The notes below the pieces were generated by a model. The model worked only from the letters and a program-made list of their open reading frames with translations, was not told where the DNA came from and did not search any database. DNA of 21,316 bases from contig BFEA01000575.1 in NCBI GenBank assembly GCA_003427395.1, positions 13,896 to 35,211 of the forward strand, given 5' to 3'. Below are positions 1 through 8,233 of this stretch, piece by piece (within the stretch, counting starts at the first letter, position 1; every line of letters begins with the position of its first letter). A program made the position numbers and the translations under genes. The DNA comes from Chara braunii. Lineage: Eukaryota > Streptophyta > Charophyceae > Charales > Characeae.

Positions 1-933
1 CTTTGTTTTCAAAAGAAAAAGCAAATATGGGCAGGGGACTGAACCATTCACAGTAGAAACAATGTTCAGCTTGCCCAAACTATTTCCATTTATAATTTGT
101 GTTTCCCTTTTTCCCTTCTTAATGATATGGCTTAACGCTGAACCATTCACAGTAGAAACAATGCCCAGCTGCCAGTTCACATGCAAATATACATAAAATA
201 TTTTCCCTTTATACTCAGAATAAACAAGAACTTAAACTCCTTAAATCAGGCAAACCCCCAGAGTTAACTAGAGCAACCAGACCATTCACCATGGAAACAA
301 TGCCTGATTCCCCAGAAAACAACTAAATAAACACAGCAATCAGGCCATTCACCTTGGAAATAATGCCTGGTCCCTCAGAAAACACTCCAAATAAACATAG
401 CCTTGAGCCATTCACAGTAGAAACAATGCTCAGGCTTTGGTTGACCCGGTCAAACGCATGCAGTCTACCTTCCTTCCACCTTCCCCCAATTCATCCTTAG
501 TCTGCTTTCAATCAGAACGAAATAGAAACTTACGCTTCACTCTCACACATTCTTTCCAGTTAGTCTGATTAGTCCTAAAGAGAAAGCAAAAACCATAGGG
601 ACAACACATGCATACCGCAATCATACTACAGGGCGATAGGCAAACATGGGTAGTAGTGGGTTATACAGATGAAGTGGTTTACCTGATGGTTCCCTGCCTC
701 CAGAACTCCTCCTGAGTTCCGGCAGAGCTCCCGCAATCGGTGGGTGGACTCCCCACAGAGTCTTGACGCGGACCTACGGGTTGCAATCCCGCCTGCCGCC
801 TTCCTCTTAGAACAAGACCAGACTTAGAGTAGGAAAGATAGAGGAAGATGGTTTAAGACTCTCAGATACAGGGGGGGGGGTCTCAGACTTGCAGGAGAGG
901 GCCTTGGTACCTTCAGCGCCTGAGGGCCCCGCA
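1..933 (+). mobile_element. Candidate LTR (left end outside window), non-coding
   Basis: No coding region is visible in this 0.9 kb. I call it an LTR because it ends in gca immediately before a textbook primer binding site (935-947), as a 5' LTR should. It contains AATAAA-like words near 221, 325 and 389, a hairpin repeat array (39-434), a palindrome ttgacccggtcaa at 441-453, a gaactc/gagttc stem-loop at 703-719, nested stems at 740-762 (gtggg/cccac and gactc/gagtc) and a run of ten G at 871-880. I cannot see the opening TG end or a matching second LTR, so the boundary and even the LTR identity rest mainly on the primer site. An alternative is unrelated intergenic DNA with a chance primer-site match. 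Confidence 0.4.
39..434. repeat. Array of five covarying hairpin repeats
   Basis: Five copies of one module lie at 39-69, 137-169, 277-307, 340-370 and 402-434. Each has a conserved core of about 20 nt (C-ATT-CAC-two to three variable bases-GAAA-C/T-AAT-G). The ATT and AAT pair, and they are flanked by variable arms that pair with each other. Arms are ctgaac/gttcag (copy 1), gctgaac/gcccagc (copy 2, two mismatches), cagac/gcctg (copy 3, one mismatch), caggc/gcctg (copy 4) and ttgagc/gctcag (copy 5). A bulged C sits at the same place in every copy. Copies 3 to 5 are spaced by about 64 bp and share a linker of the type cagaaaac...aaataaaca. Function is unknown; covariation points to a selected or templated stem. 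Confidence 0.75.
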
Positions 934-934
934 A

Positions 935-947
935 TGGCGCCCAACGT
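935..947 (+). promoter_or_regulatory. Primer binding site, tRNA-Lys type
   Basis: The sequence tggcgcccaacgt equals the first 13 nt of the classical tRNA-Lys primer binding site used by many LTR retroelements, where the 3' end of the tRNA primes minus-strand DNA. It begins one base after a gca trinucleotide that would be the LTR end. The match does not extend further (acccg follows instead of gggg). A 13-nt match by chance in this window is unlikely. Confidence 0.6.
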
Positions 948-1120
948 ACCCGCCTGACCAACTTTGAAGTCAAACCACCGAACTCAATCCTCCCGGCGAT
1001 CCTTCTATCCTTAGTAGTGGTCTTTCCCTATAGAACCTCGCCGCCTACCGTCATCTCCCACCACCTGAAAGCACAACTTAGCTCCTGAACCCCTTGCAGT
1101 TTTCACTCCTCTAGTCAACA

Positions 1121-1558
1121 ATGCGCCAACAGCCCGTGCGGCCAGCAACAACCGCAGTGCGCAGAAGCCTTGTCGGCCAGCAAGTGCGCAGCATCCAGCA
1201 ACCAGTCCGCAGGCGACGGCCCGGGCACTGTCAGCCTTGACAACAACAATGGTACACAGCGGCAACCAGTAGTATTACGCAGCAACAACCTGTGCCTGGT
1301 CAACAACTGCAGCAGCGGTGCACAGTCCGCCCACACTCAGCAGCGGTTACAGCAGCAGCAGTCGTTGCCGTATGCCTCCGGTCGCCGCGGCAATCACCAA
1401 CAACAACTTCACTTGTGGAGCCTGATCACCACTCCAAGCTACTAGTCAAATCGACGTCAACCCGCTGGATCAGACCCTCTGGCGAATCTTCAAACCACAA
1501 CATCGTGCTCGTTGGCCCGAAATGCATTGGCCAACGGCAACTTTTACCATCTCACTAG
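1121..1558 (+). pseudogene. Broken Q/P-rich ORF downstream of primer site (possible gag start)
   Basis: From ATG 1121 (A at -3, favourable context) a single frame runs to the stop at 1556-1558, interrupted once by TGA at 1238-1240. The predicted protein is rich in Gln, Pro, Arg, Ser and Thr, with repeated QQP and QQQ words, because the DNA is a (CAR)n-like low-complexity stretch. It lies about 175 nt downstream of the primer site, where gag of an LTR element would start. There is no zinc knuckle, capsid motif or similarity I recognise, and the other two plus frames are also partly open for compositional reasons. It may simply be low-complexity leader DNA. Confidence that it was ever coding is low. 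Confidence 0.25.
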
Positions 1559-1812
1559 GTACGTCCTCTCTTCCTTCCTGGCACACGCACCTCCTTGTCC
1601 TCCCGTTGTCCTGTGCGTCTTCTTTCTTGTTGTCTCGCATCCTTATTGTTAGGACGGGCCACACCTTGGCCACCAGCCCAGCCTGTTGCCCCTACCGCTC
1701 ATTTTGGCCAGTTGATAGGTGAATAGTGACTTCCTTTATCGGTGGGCGGGTAATGTGCTGGTCAACGGGTAATCCTCCAATCCGTAGTTGCCCGCCCTGC
1801 AGCGCCCGTCCT
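1559..1812. other. Non-coding pyrimidine-rich spacer
   Basis: No convincing coding potential. The strand is C/T-rich. An ag|gtacgt donor-like word sits at 1557-1562, but no matching acceptor or exon can be argued. The stretch links the Q-rich segment to the 1346-bp repeat. Confidence 0.5.
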
Positions 1813-1854
1813 CCTACAGGCACAGCCCGACCAGGTAGGTGGCCGATAGGTGAC

Positions 1855-1976
1855 CTCCCTCTCTCTCTCTCCCTCTCTCTATGTCGCTTACTGCAGAGGA
1901 CCGTACCTCGTACGAACAAAAAAGGAAAAAAAGGGAAAAAAGACGAGAAGAAAGAAAAGGGAAAAGAGTGGGAATG
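1855..1976. repeat. (CT)n tract, small stem-loop and purine tract
   Basis: A (CT)n microsatellite at about 1855-1880 is followed by a cgtac/gtacg stem-loop (1902-1914) and an almost uninterrupted purine run at 1917-1976 on the same strand. It recurs at about 3201-3322 in copy 2. Such adjacent strand-asymmetric tracts can form triplex or slipped structures; no function is shown. Confidence 0.8.
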
Positions 1977-2091
1977 AATCTTCCGCTCGAACCCAGGCAG
2001 ATGCATGTATGGTAATACGGCGCCATAAACTCGCCGTTCTATTTCCCCATGGATATTCCCTTTCACTCCTTGCGCGTAAGGTCACAACGAA

Positions 2092-2113
2092 CCCTCCGCT
2101 AGAACCCGGAGGG
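2092..2113. repeat. Stem-loop, 7-bp stem
   Basis: ccctccg pairs with cggaggg around an 8-nt loop. A neighbouring acggcg/cgccgt stem-loop lies at 2017-2037. Copy 2 equivalents are 1346 bp downstream, with N calls inside. Confidence 0.7.
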
Positions 2114-2258
2114 ATACACCATACCTCAACCCGTCCGCCACCCGTATGCTTGGCGCAACCCGCACATCCTACTCCCACCAATCTACCAATCATACGTAGA
2201 ATCCGACTCCATATCTCGGCTCATGATACGTTGAAACCCCAAATTAGCACTTTGGTTC

Positions 2259-2282
2259 GCCCGTTTTCATTAGAAAACGGGC
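2259..2282. repeat. Perfect 10-bp stem-loop with ATTA tetraloop
   Basis: gcccgttttc, loop atta, gaaaacgggc: ten perfect pairs and four loop bases. Copy 2 is at 3605-3628 with one N. No T-run follows directly, so it is not a simple bacterial-type terminator. Confidence 0.85.
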
Positions 2283-2454
2283 AAGCAACACAGTTTTTAA
2301 CTCCGCTATACTCACCATTACTTTCAAATGCACCTGGCGCACTTCTCAGTCTAGATTCACTCCCCCTTCTTACTCCCTCTCTGTTGATTCCCCACTGAAA
2401 CTAATTTCGTAATTGTGTTCGCACGACCTCAGTATGCCACCCTATCATTTTCTT

Positions 2455-2482
2455 CCACTCGATCTTACCCAGAATCGAGTGG
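2455..2482. repeat. Stem-loop, CTCGAT family
   Basis: ccactcgat pairs with atcgagtgg (nine pairs) around cttacccaga. Copy 2 is at 3801-3828. It shares the CTCGAT/ATCGAG arm with the stem-loop at 2814-2839. A smaller ccgact/agtcgg stem-loop lies at 2580-2596. Confidence 0.8.
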
Positions 2483-2636
2483 TATTTCAACTCTTCACTC
2501 CTTGCCTTACCTTCTCCGCCATAGCCTCNGCGCACCATATTCTTCACCTAACATACATCCCACTAACTTTTATCCAAATCCGACTTCGCCAGTCGGTTCT
2601 CCTCGCCAAAAAACCTCCCCATAGCCTTTTGTCTCG

Positions 2637-2662
2637 CTCAAATCTATCAAGATTCGAATGAG
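2637..2662. repeat. Imperfect stem-loop with ATCA loop
   Basis: aatct pairs with agatt around the loop atca, with an outer ctc/gag and an unpaired cgaat on the 3' side. The loop and the outer arm resemble the 2814-2839 stem-loop. A gtcga/tcgac stem-loop follows at 2682-2701. Confidence 0.5.
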
Positions 2663-2813
2663 ATACAAACTTTCTACTCTCGTCGACTTTTCTCACTCGA
2701 CACCCCCGGCGCACTTACTTTCTCACTAACTTCTCGTTCTACTAACTTAGCATCTAAACTAACACCACCATTGCGGTCGCCCGGGTCTGAAACCCCCGCC
2801 TTAACTCTTACCT

Positions 2814-2839
2814 TGCTCGATTCCATCAGGAATCGAGCA
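2814..2839. repeat. Perfect 11-bp stem-loop with ATCA tetraloop
   Basis: tgctcgattcc, loop atca, ggaatcgagca: eleven perfect pairs. Copy 2 is at 4160-4185. It is the longest perfect hairpin of the unit and a relative of those at 2455-2482 and 2637-2662. Confidence 0.85.
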
Positions 2840-3016
2840 CACTATGCCTTCTCCTTCCCGCCATAGCCCCCATTTCCCTCTACATGCACCCGGCCCACTA
2901 GTCCGCCCGGGTTCATTCTCGGCACTCCTCCTGCCTCAGCTTCGCTACACCGCCCCGACTTTTCCTACAACGCTCGTCTTCCACCTTCAATCTTCGCCCT
3001 GTTGCCCATCAGTCCC

Positions 3017-3086
3017 GGGCGCTTCGCCCATTGCTCCCTGGCCTTCTTCTCCAAATGGATCCGGTGCGGAAATGCGCCCGGATTCC
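3017..3086. repeat. Two GC-rich stem-loops
   Basis: gggcg/cgccc with loop ctt lies at 3017-3029. At 3057-3086 a longer stem pairs GGA-TCCGG-GCG with CGC-CCGGA-TCC, with two single T bulges and the loop gaaatg. Copy 2 is 1346 bp downstream. Confidence 0.7.
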
Positions 3087-3158
3087 TCCCCTCCTCGGCT
3101 CACTGTAGCCCGCTGTGTACCGCCGCTCTACCTCACCCGTTTCAACCCGACAGTATCN

Positions 3159-4504
3159 CCTACAGGCACAGCCCGACCAGGTAGGTGGCCGATAGGTGAC
3201 CTCCCTCTCTCTCTCTCCCTCTCTCTATGTCGCTTACTGCAGAGGACCGTACCTCGTACGAACAAAAAAGNAANAAAAGGGAAAAAAGACGAGAAGAAAG
3301 AAAANGGAAAAGAGTGGGAATGAATCTTCCGCTCGAACCNAGGCAGATGCATGTATGGTAATACGGCGCCATAAACTCGCCGTTCTATTTCCCCATGGAT
3401 ATTCCCTNTCACTCCTTGCGCGTAAGGTCACAACGAACCCTCCGCTANAACCCGGNGGGATACACCATACNTCAACCCGTCCGCCACCCGTATGCTTGGC
3501 GCANCCCGCACATCCTACTCCCACCAATCTACCAATCATACGTAGAATCCGACTCCATATCTCGGCTCATGATACGTTGAAACCCCAAATTAGCACTTTG
3601 GTTCGCCCGTTTNCATTAGAAAACGGGCAAGCAACACAGTTTTTAACTCCGCTATACTCACCATTACTTTCAAATGCACCTGGCGCACTTCTCAGTCTAG
3701 ATTCACTCCCCCTTCTNACTCCCNCTCTGTTGATTCCCCACTGAAACTAATTTCGTAATTGTGTTCGCACGNCCTCAGTATGCCACCCTATCATTTTCTT
3801 CCACTCGATCTTACCCAGAATCGAGTGGTATTTCAACTCTTCACTCCTTGCCTTACCTTCTCCGCCATAGCCTCNGCGCACCATATTCTTCACCTAACAT
3901 ACATCCCACTAACTTTTATCCAAATCCGACTTCGCCAGTCGGTTCTCCTCGCCAAAAAACCTCCCCATAGCCTTTTGTCTCGCTCAAATCTATCAAGATT
4001 CGAATGAGATACAAACTTTCTACTCTCGTCGACTTTTCTCACTCGACACCCCCGGCGCACTTACTTTCTCACTAACTTCTCGTTCTACTAACTTAGCATC
4101 TAAACTAACACCACCATTGCGGTCGCCCGGGTCTGAAACCCCCGCCTTAACTCTTACCTTGCTCGATTCCATCAGGAATCGAGCACACTATGCCTTCTCC
4201 TTCCCGCCATAGCCCCCATTTCCCTCTACATGCACCCGGCCCACTAGTCCGCCCGGGTTCATTCTCGGCACTCCTCCTGCCTCAGCTTCGCTACACCGCC
4301 CCGACTTTTCCTACAACGCTCGTCTTCCACCTTCAATCTTCGCCCTGTTGCCCATCAGTCCCGGGCGCTTCGCCCATTGCTCCCTGGCCTTCTTCTCCAA
4401 ATGGATCCGGTGCGGAAATGCGCCCGGATTCCTCCCCTCCTCGGCTCACTGTAGCCCGCTGTGTACCGCCGCTCTACCTCACCCGTTTCAACCCGACAGT
4501 ATCC
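3159..4504 (+). repeat. 1346-bp tandem repeat unit, copy 2
   Basis: Direct repeat of 1813-3158. About 17 N calls are scattered here (for example 3272, 3275, 3305, 3340, 3408, 3448), mostly where copy 1 has a defined base; the N at 3875 matches the N at 2529. The N at 3158 lies exactly at the junction. The copy ends at ccgacagtatc, after which unique sequence follows. The pattern fits either a very recent tandem duplication or an assembly duplication that reads could not resolve. Confidence 0.9.
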
Positions 4505-4828
4505 GACAATAGCCTACTTGTAGCTCCCGTCGCCGCATTCCCTTCCCAGCCTGTCAGGGAGTGTTTCCATGAGCACGTTAGTGCCCACCCCCGCTTGATT
4601 CAGCGGTCAGGTCCGGCCTCTCTTGCTTGCTGCCTTCGTACGCCCCCTGTCCCTTCGGCTTCCGCAACACTCCGCTCCTCCCTGCTGCGCACGCACCCGG
4701 CGCCAGGCCCCGTCCCGGTTCACTCCCTGGGCTTATTAGTTTCCACCGCCCCCCACACTCAAAGATTCCCGGGCGGAGACCGGCTACTAGGTCGTCCGAG
4801 CCAGCCTGTTGCTCCTATAGGCTGAGCC
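4505..4828. other. Non-coding C/T-rich sequence, flank of repeat unit
   Basis: Same base composition as the repeat unit but present once. It carries small stems such as gcac/gtgc (near 4573) and cgct/agcg. The ORF that reads from the repeat into it is Pro/Ser/Leu-rich with no domain I know. No gene is supported. Confidence 0.5.
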
Positions 4829-5171
4829 GACAGTGTGGCACAGTGGTTTTAGCCGTGGCCTCCTCCTGCAGCACACGGTCCCGCAACCNTGCAGCATTCT
4901 GCAGTATGCTCCTGCTACCCGAAAAACGCCCCTCCGACGGAGCCCGCCACCCACATGGCCTGGTCTCTCCGGCCTATGCCCAGGTCCTGTAGGCATTTCA
5001 CAGCATAGTATCGCCTCGGGTCTCCTCTCCAGCGCCCCCCCCCGCTGTCGTTATTGCCGATGCCGTCGTCGGGGTCGTTCTCTGCACGCGCGTTTGACTC
5101 AGTCAAATGTACCAATCAAACGAAAATATCCTTNATTCCTGCTTAATCAAAAATAAATAAATAATAATATC
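4829..5171 (+). mobile_element. SINE-like element with pol III A box and A-rich tail
   Basis: tggcacagtgg at 4836-4846 matches the tRNA A-box consensus TRGCNNAGTGG exactly. About 30 nt downstream, cacggtcccgcaacc (4875-4889) sits where a B box belongs but is degenerate. The element ends in an A-rich tail with taaa repeats (about 5146-5171). Length, A-box position and tail are those of a tRNA-derived SINE transcribed by RNA polymerase III and mobilised by a LINE. An inner palindrome tttgactcagtcaaa lies at 5093-5107. I see no clear target-site duplication, and the left boundary is estimated from the A box. Confidence 0.45.
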
Positions 5172-5396
5172 ACTAAGCAAAACGACCGAGGTCCGGGCCG
5201 GCTTTACGATCAACAACAGAAAAGAATCACGTGCGCCTTAAACCTGCGCGCCCACGCACTCGCTATTGTGGTCAACTACCCAGTCAACGCAATTACAAAC
5301 GCAGCCGTACTTAGCGCGGTATTCTTAAACTTTAAACCAAACAATTTTTTGTTACTTGCAAAAACCAGGGCGGATACCCTTGTAAGGGTATTCGCA
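5172..5396. other. Unassigned sequence between SINE and LINE B
   Basis: No coding region. It contains a ggtcaactacccagtcaac near-palindrome (about 5271-5289) and a strong palindrome at 5370-5395. The LINE B reading fades out at about 5397. Confidence 0.4.
5370..5395. repeat. 26-bp near-perfect palindrome at LINE B truncation point
   Basis: gcggataccctt, spacer gt, aagggtattcgc: twelve pairs including one G-T wobble, and a 2-nt loop. It would extrude readily as a cruciform. It lies exactly where recognisable RT coding of LINE B stops. Confidence 0.8.
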
Positions 5397-6540
5397 CCGA
5401 CAGCGTGTCAACTCGAACTCTTATGAGAGCTTACCGTTAACAACTACCACCGACTGTGCATGAAAATAATTTGTTTCCACTGCTCTGCAAAACCCATCCC
5501 CAAAACCGATCTTTATCAGTGATGTGTAAACGAAACTCCACCCCACGTTGTCGTAGGTTTTCTTCATGTCGAATATGAGAACTGCCACATCTCTCTTCTC
5601 GTTGCTTATAATTTCTAGCGCTTGGACTGTGGCCATTATATTTTCGTGTATGGACCTCTTTTTGACAAAGGCACCTTGTTCCCAACTTATCAAATCCGGG
5701 AGGAGTCTTGCCAGCCGCAGGGTCATGGTCGTCACAAACAATTTATAAATCATGTTTAATAGGGATATTGGCCTCCGGTTTCGTCTTGTCGTTTGTTGTT
5801 TTTCTTATAGAGTAGTGTGATTATCCCCTTAGTAAAGTTTTTTGGGAAGGACCCTGTTTTCGGGCCTTAGTATATATTTTGCATAAAAAGAAGGCGAAGG
5901 TTTCCCAACATGCCATATACAGCTTTATAGGGAGGTCATCCAATCCGTAACATTTGCTAGTGGTCATGGATTTTGTTGCTTGTCAGATCTCACACTGTGT
6001 CATTGGGAGATTCAACTCCTCCCTTGCTGCAAGTGAGATCTTTTGGGTTATGGGGTTCCAAAATTCTGAGATTTCCGATAGATCTAAGTTCGGGGGTCAT
6101 ACGGGCGTTTGGTGGAGACTATGTCCCTGTAGTATTCAAGTGCGTATGAACACATGTCCACTGTTTCGGTGGCTATTGTGGCATTGATAACAAATGGGTA
6201 TGATAACTCCCTTATTGGTGATTTTGATTGACGCAGTATTAATGAAAGTTAGTTTTGTCATTTTATCATAGCCTATAATTCCTCTGATACTTAGTCACTC
6301 TTGCTATTCCTTTTCCTTCTTGATTTCTAATTTTTGTAGTTGGTTCGGATGATCTTTTTTTTCCTGTCTATAAATGATCGGAGAAAATATATTTCTCACC
6401 CGAGTTTCTATTTTTTTAATGACCTTTATTAACGATTTTTCTTTCCAAGTTCAATTAACGGCTTTCATTCTGACAAACTTTTTCAGTGCTGATTTGACTA
6501 TTTGCATTCTTATTTTCGCCTAACTATTCAGATCATCAAA
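5397..6540 (-). pseudogene. LINE B reverse transcriptase, N-terminal half
   Basis: The catalytic protein that would copy LINE RNA into DNA at the nicked target. Read on the minus strand, about 6060 to 5850 gives the DDLPIKLY...We.f region that precedes RT domain 1 (family form DGlP.E.Y), then ITLLYKK. The cleanest open part is 5753-5421 with IYKLF, QGAFVKKRSI.ENI and motif A IFDMKKTYDNV, where the catalytic Asp is kept, followed by VVVNGKLS (family VNG..S). After this the reading degrades (F-E-L-T-R...), and motif B and the FADD box are not found. The upstream linker (6540-6060) is broken by several stops and frameshifts. Loss of the 3' half is unusual, since LINE copies are normally truncated at 5' ends. 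Confidence 0.8.
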
Positions 6541-6639
6541 TAAATCCTTAGCATTCTGTCAGGATTGCATATGCAAAGAAATCAATTTTAAAACCCTCTC
6601 GTATTTTAGTATTTGAGTATTTAATCCAAAGGAGGGACG

Positions 6640-7621
6640 ATGTTTTTCTACGATGTCCTTGGAAAGGATATTCATTGCCACCGATTGATGGTCCGGTAAT
6701 GTGTTTGTTTCTACTTCGCACCAGGTGACCCGATACCAATGAGCCCCCTTATAAGAAAAAAGTCAAGGCGTTTACGAGGGGGGCAGGGGTGTTCTTTGAC
6801 GGTTTAGGTCCGAACCATGTAAATCCATTGTTGTCTAGATTAAGCGTTCTATACACATCCGTCAAGTAATGCTCCTCCTTAAGTTGAAAGAGGATAAGCA
6901 AGTCTGCTCTCAATGTTTTGAGTCTCAGGGAGTCTAGTCTAGGGTTGAAGATGACATTCCAATCTCCTGCCAGAACTATATTCTCTAAGTCTTGAAAACA
7001 AGTCGGTAAGGAAGACAAGAAGTCACAGCGGTCTTGTAAGATAACTGATGCGTAGACTGACATAATCAACCAGTCATGTTCTCTGATCGCTATTTTCATC
7101 CAAACCCATCTGTCATTTACATCTACATACAGATACAATATTTTTATATCATTATCCTTGTTAATCAAAATTGTTACTCTTCCTTTTGTTTGTTGTGCAT
7201 GGACCCACACGTGTGGGTTGTCCCACCACCCTTGAATCTCTTTTAGTTTCCAATCATTTAATTTAGTTTCTTGAATACAAATGATATGCACATTATGTTT
7301 GTAGCACCATGACCTCAAACTTGTTTTTTTGCATTTACCGTTAGAGTCTCCAAGCCCGAGTACATTCCATGTGGCAAACCTAACTCTTGGCGGGAGGACC
7401 ATTAATTGGACCCTTGCCGCACACATTTGGACGTGGTCCTCCATCGAGGGTTTGTTTTTCTCAATACACTTTGTATTACATTTGTCGTCTTCCCTCCTCC
7501 TACATCTTGGCCGCTCAAGAGTTTTTTTTAGGGAGAGGGTGGGCTTGAGACTCTCGGAGAAGGCAAAATAGGTTAAGGTATCGATCATTTTTTGCGTGTG
7601 CAATCCACTCGGCAATAACAT
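6640..7621 (-). pseudogene. LINE B APE-type endonuclease
   Basis: Open for 290 codons (7621-6749). The domain starts near residue 80 with RFATWNVLGLGD (active-site Asn), followed by IICIQETKL (Glu 118), MSVYAS (Tyr 190), VLAGDWNVIF (Asp 220, Asn 222) and GFTWFGP. The segment LVNALTFFL stands where S-R-I-D-x-x-L is expected, so that catalytic Asp is lost. After a frameshift the closing D-H pair of the domain is readable at 6688-6693, followed by QSVAMNIL. The enzyme nicks target DNA to prime reverse transcription. The first 79 residues are basic and belong to the ORF1/ORF2 junction rather than the nuclease. It lies upstream of the RT in the same orientation. Frame damage makes it inactive. Confidence 0.88.
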
Positions 7622-8200
7622 AGGCCAATAGGTTGTTGAAAATTTTAATGTCCGTGAGTGAATTTATGCCTATGTCTAAGAAGTATGCGAGCGGGATCCA
7701 GTGGATTGGTTGCTTCAAAGATTTAATATTTTTTTAGAGCTCCCTTGGATGACGACAAAAGAAATGTGGATCACGATCGTACCACCTTGTGGACCGGGGA
7801 CTAAGATTCTAGAGGAGTTTATGTGGAGGATCACGAAGGAGAAGGTGTTTCTCAGAATCTTTGTTTGAATTTCTTTCACAAATCTTGATTATGGTGGAGT
7901 TTCAATTATTTGTAAGGCTGGCAAGGAGAGCGATTCGTCATCTTCCAACTTCGTCAGGACCATCGGCCCATGGGGCGATTTCGTACTGATAATGAGAATG
8001 TTCATCTCTTTAATTGACGTTTTTGTTTTATCTGTTCTGATGACAATTTGCATAGGCTGGGCAAACTTTAGCGCTTGTTTGATCAGTCGAGAGGCTTGAT
8101 TCTTTCGTCTGTTTTCATTTTTGTGCGGATTTGGGACAATCCTCGTCCTCCTCTTGAGGTCTGTTTCCCCTTCATCACCTGAAATTTGACTTTTTTTGTT
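7572..8200 (-). pseudogene. LINE B ORF1 tail with AEW...DRY helical motif
   Basis: On the minus strand a stop-free reading of about 90 codons runs from about 8190 to the TAA at 7889-7891. It is hydrophilic and basic, beginning SGDEGETDLKRR and containing RRKNQASRLIKQALKFAQ; it is too poor in ATG to look like a gene. After further frame changes, 7718-7515 encodes a hydrophobic-helical stretch with A-E-W-I-x4-N-D-R-Y at 7613-7578. The same 12-residue pattern, ungapped, occurs in LINE A (13994-14029). I do not recognise the domain. Its place, between the ORF1 zinc knuckle and the endonuclease, suggests the end of ORF1. Confidence 0.5.
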
Positions 8201-8233
8201 GGTGATTTGTCGGGGGGGGGGGTATTTTTTGTT

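Larger units (their letters stand above)
1813..3158 (+). repeat. 1346-bp tandem repeat unit, copy 1
   Basis: The segment starting cctacaggcacagcc recurs head to tail from 3159 with a constant offset of 1346 bp, and the copies look identical apart from N calls. The unit opens with a (CT)n tract, then a purine tract, then C/T-rich DNA dotted with strong stem-loops. ORFs within it are compositional (Pro/Ser/Leu on plus, Arg/Glu on minus) and have no recognisable domain, so I treat the unit as non-coding. One N is at 2529. Confidence 0.9.

Noticed and set aside
39-434. CRISPR array
   Set aside because: The conserved parts are hairpin cores with variable complementary arms, spacing is irregular (98, 139, 64, 64), the linkers are partly repeated, and the surroundings are eukaryotic retrotransposons.
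740-790. tRNA-like fold with T-arm-like loop ttgcaat
   Set aside because: The B-box consensus is not met (ggttgcaatcc), no A box lies at proper distance, and no acceptor stem can be paired.
1557-1562. 5' splice donor aggtacgt after the Q-rich ORF
   Set aside because: A good word by itself, but no exon structure, branch point or acceptor can be linked to it.
2844-3323. Pro/Ser-rich ORF in the repeat unit (and its longer version from 4190)
   Set aside because: Compositional openness of C/T-rich DNA. Overlapping frames are also open, stem-loops interrupt it, and no domain is seen.
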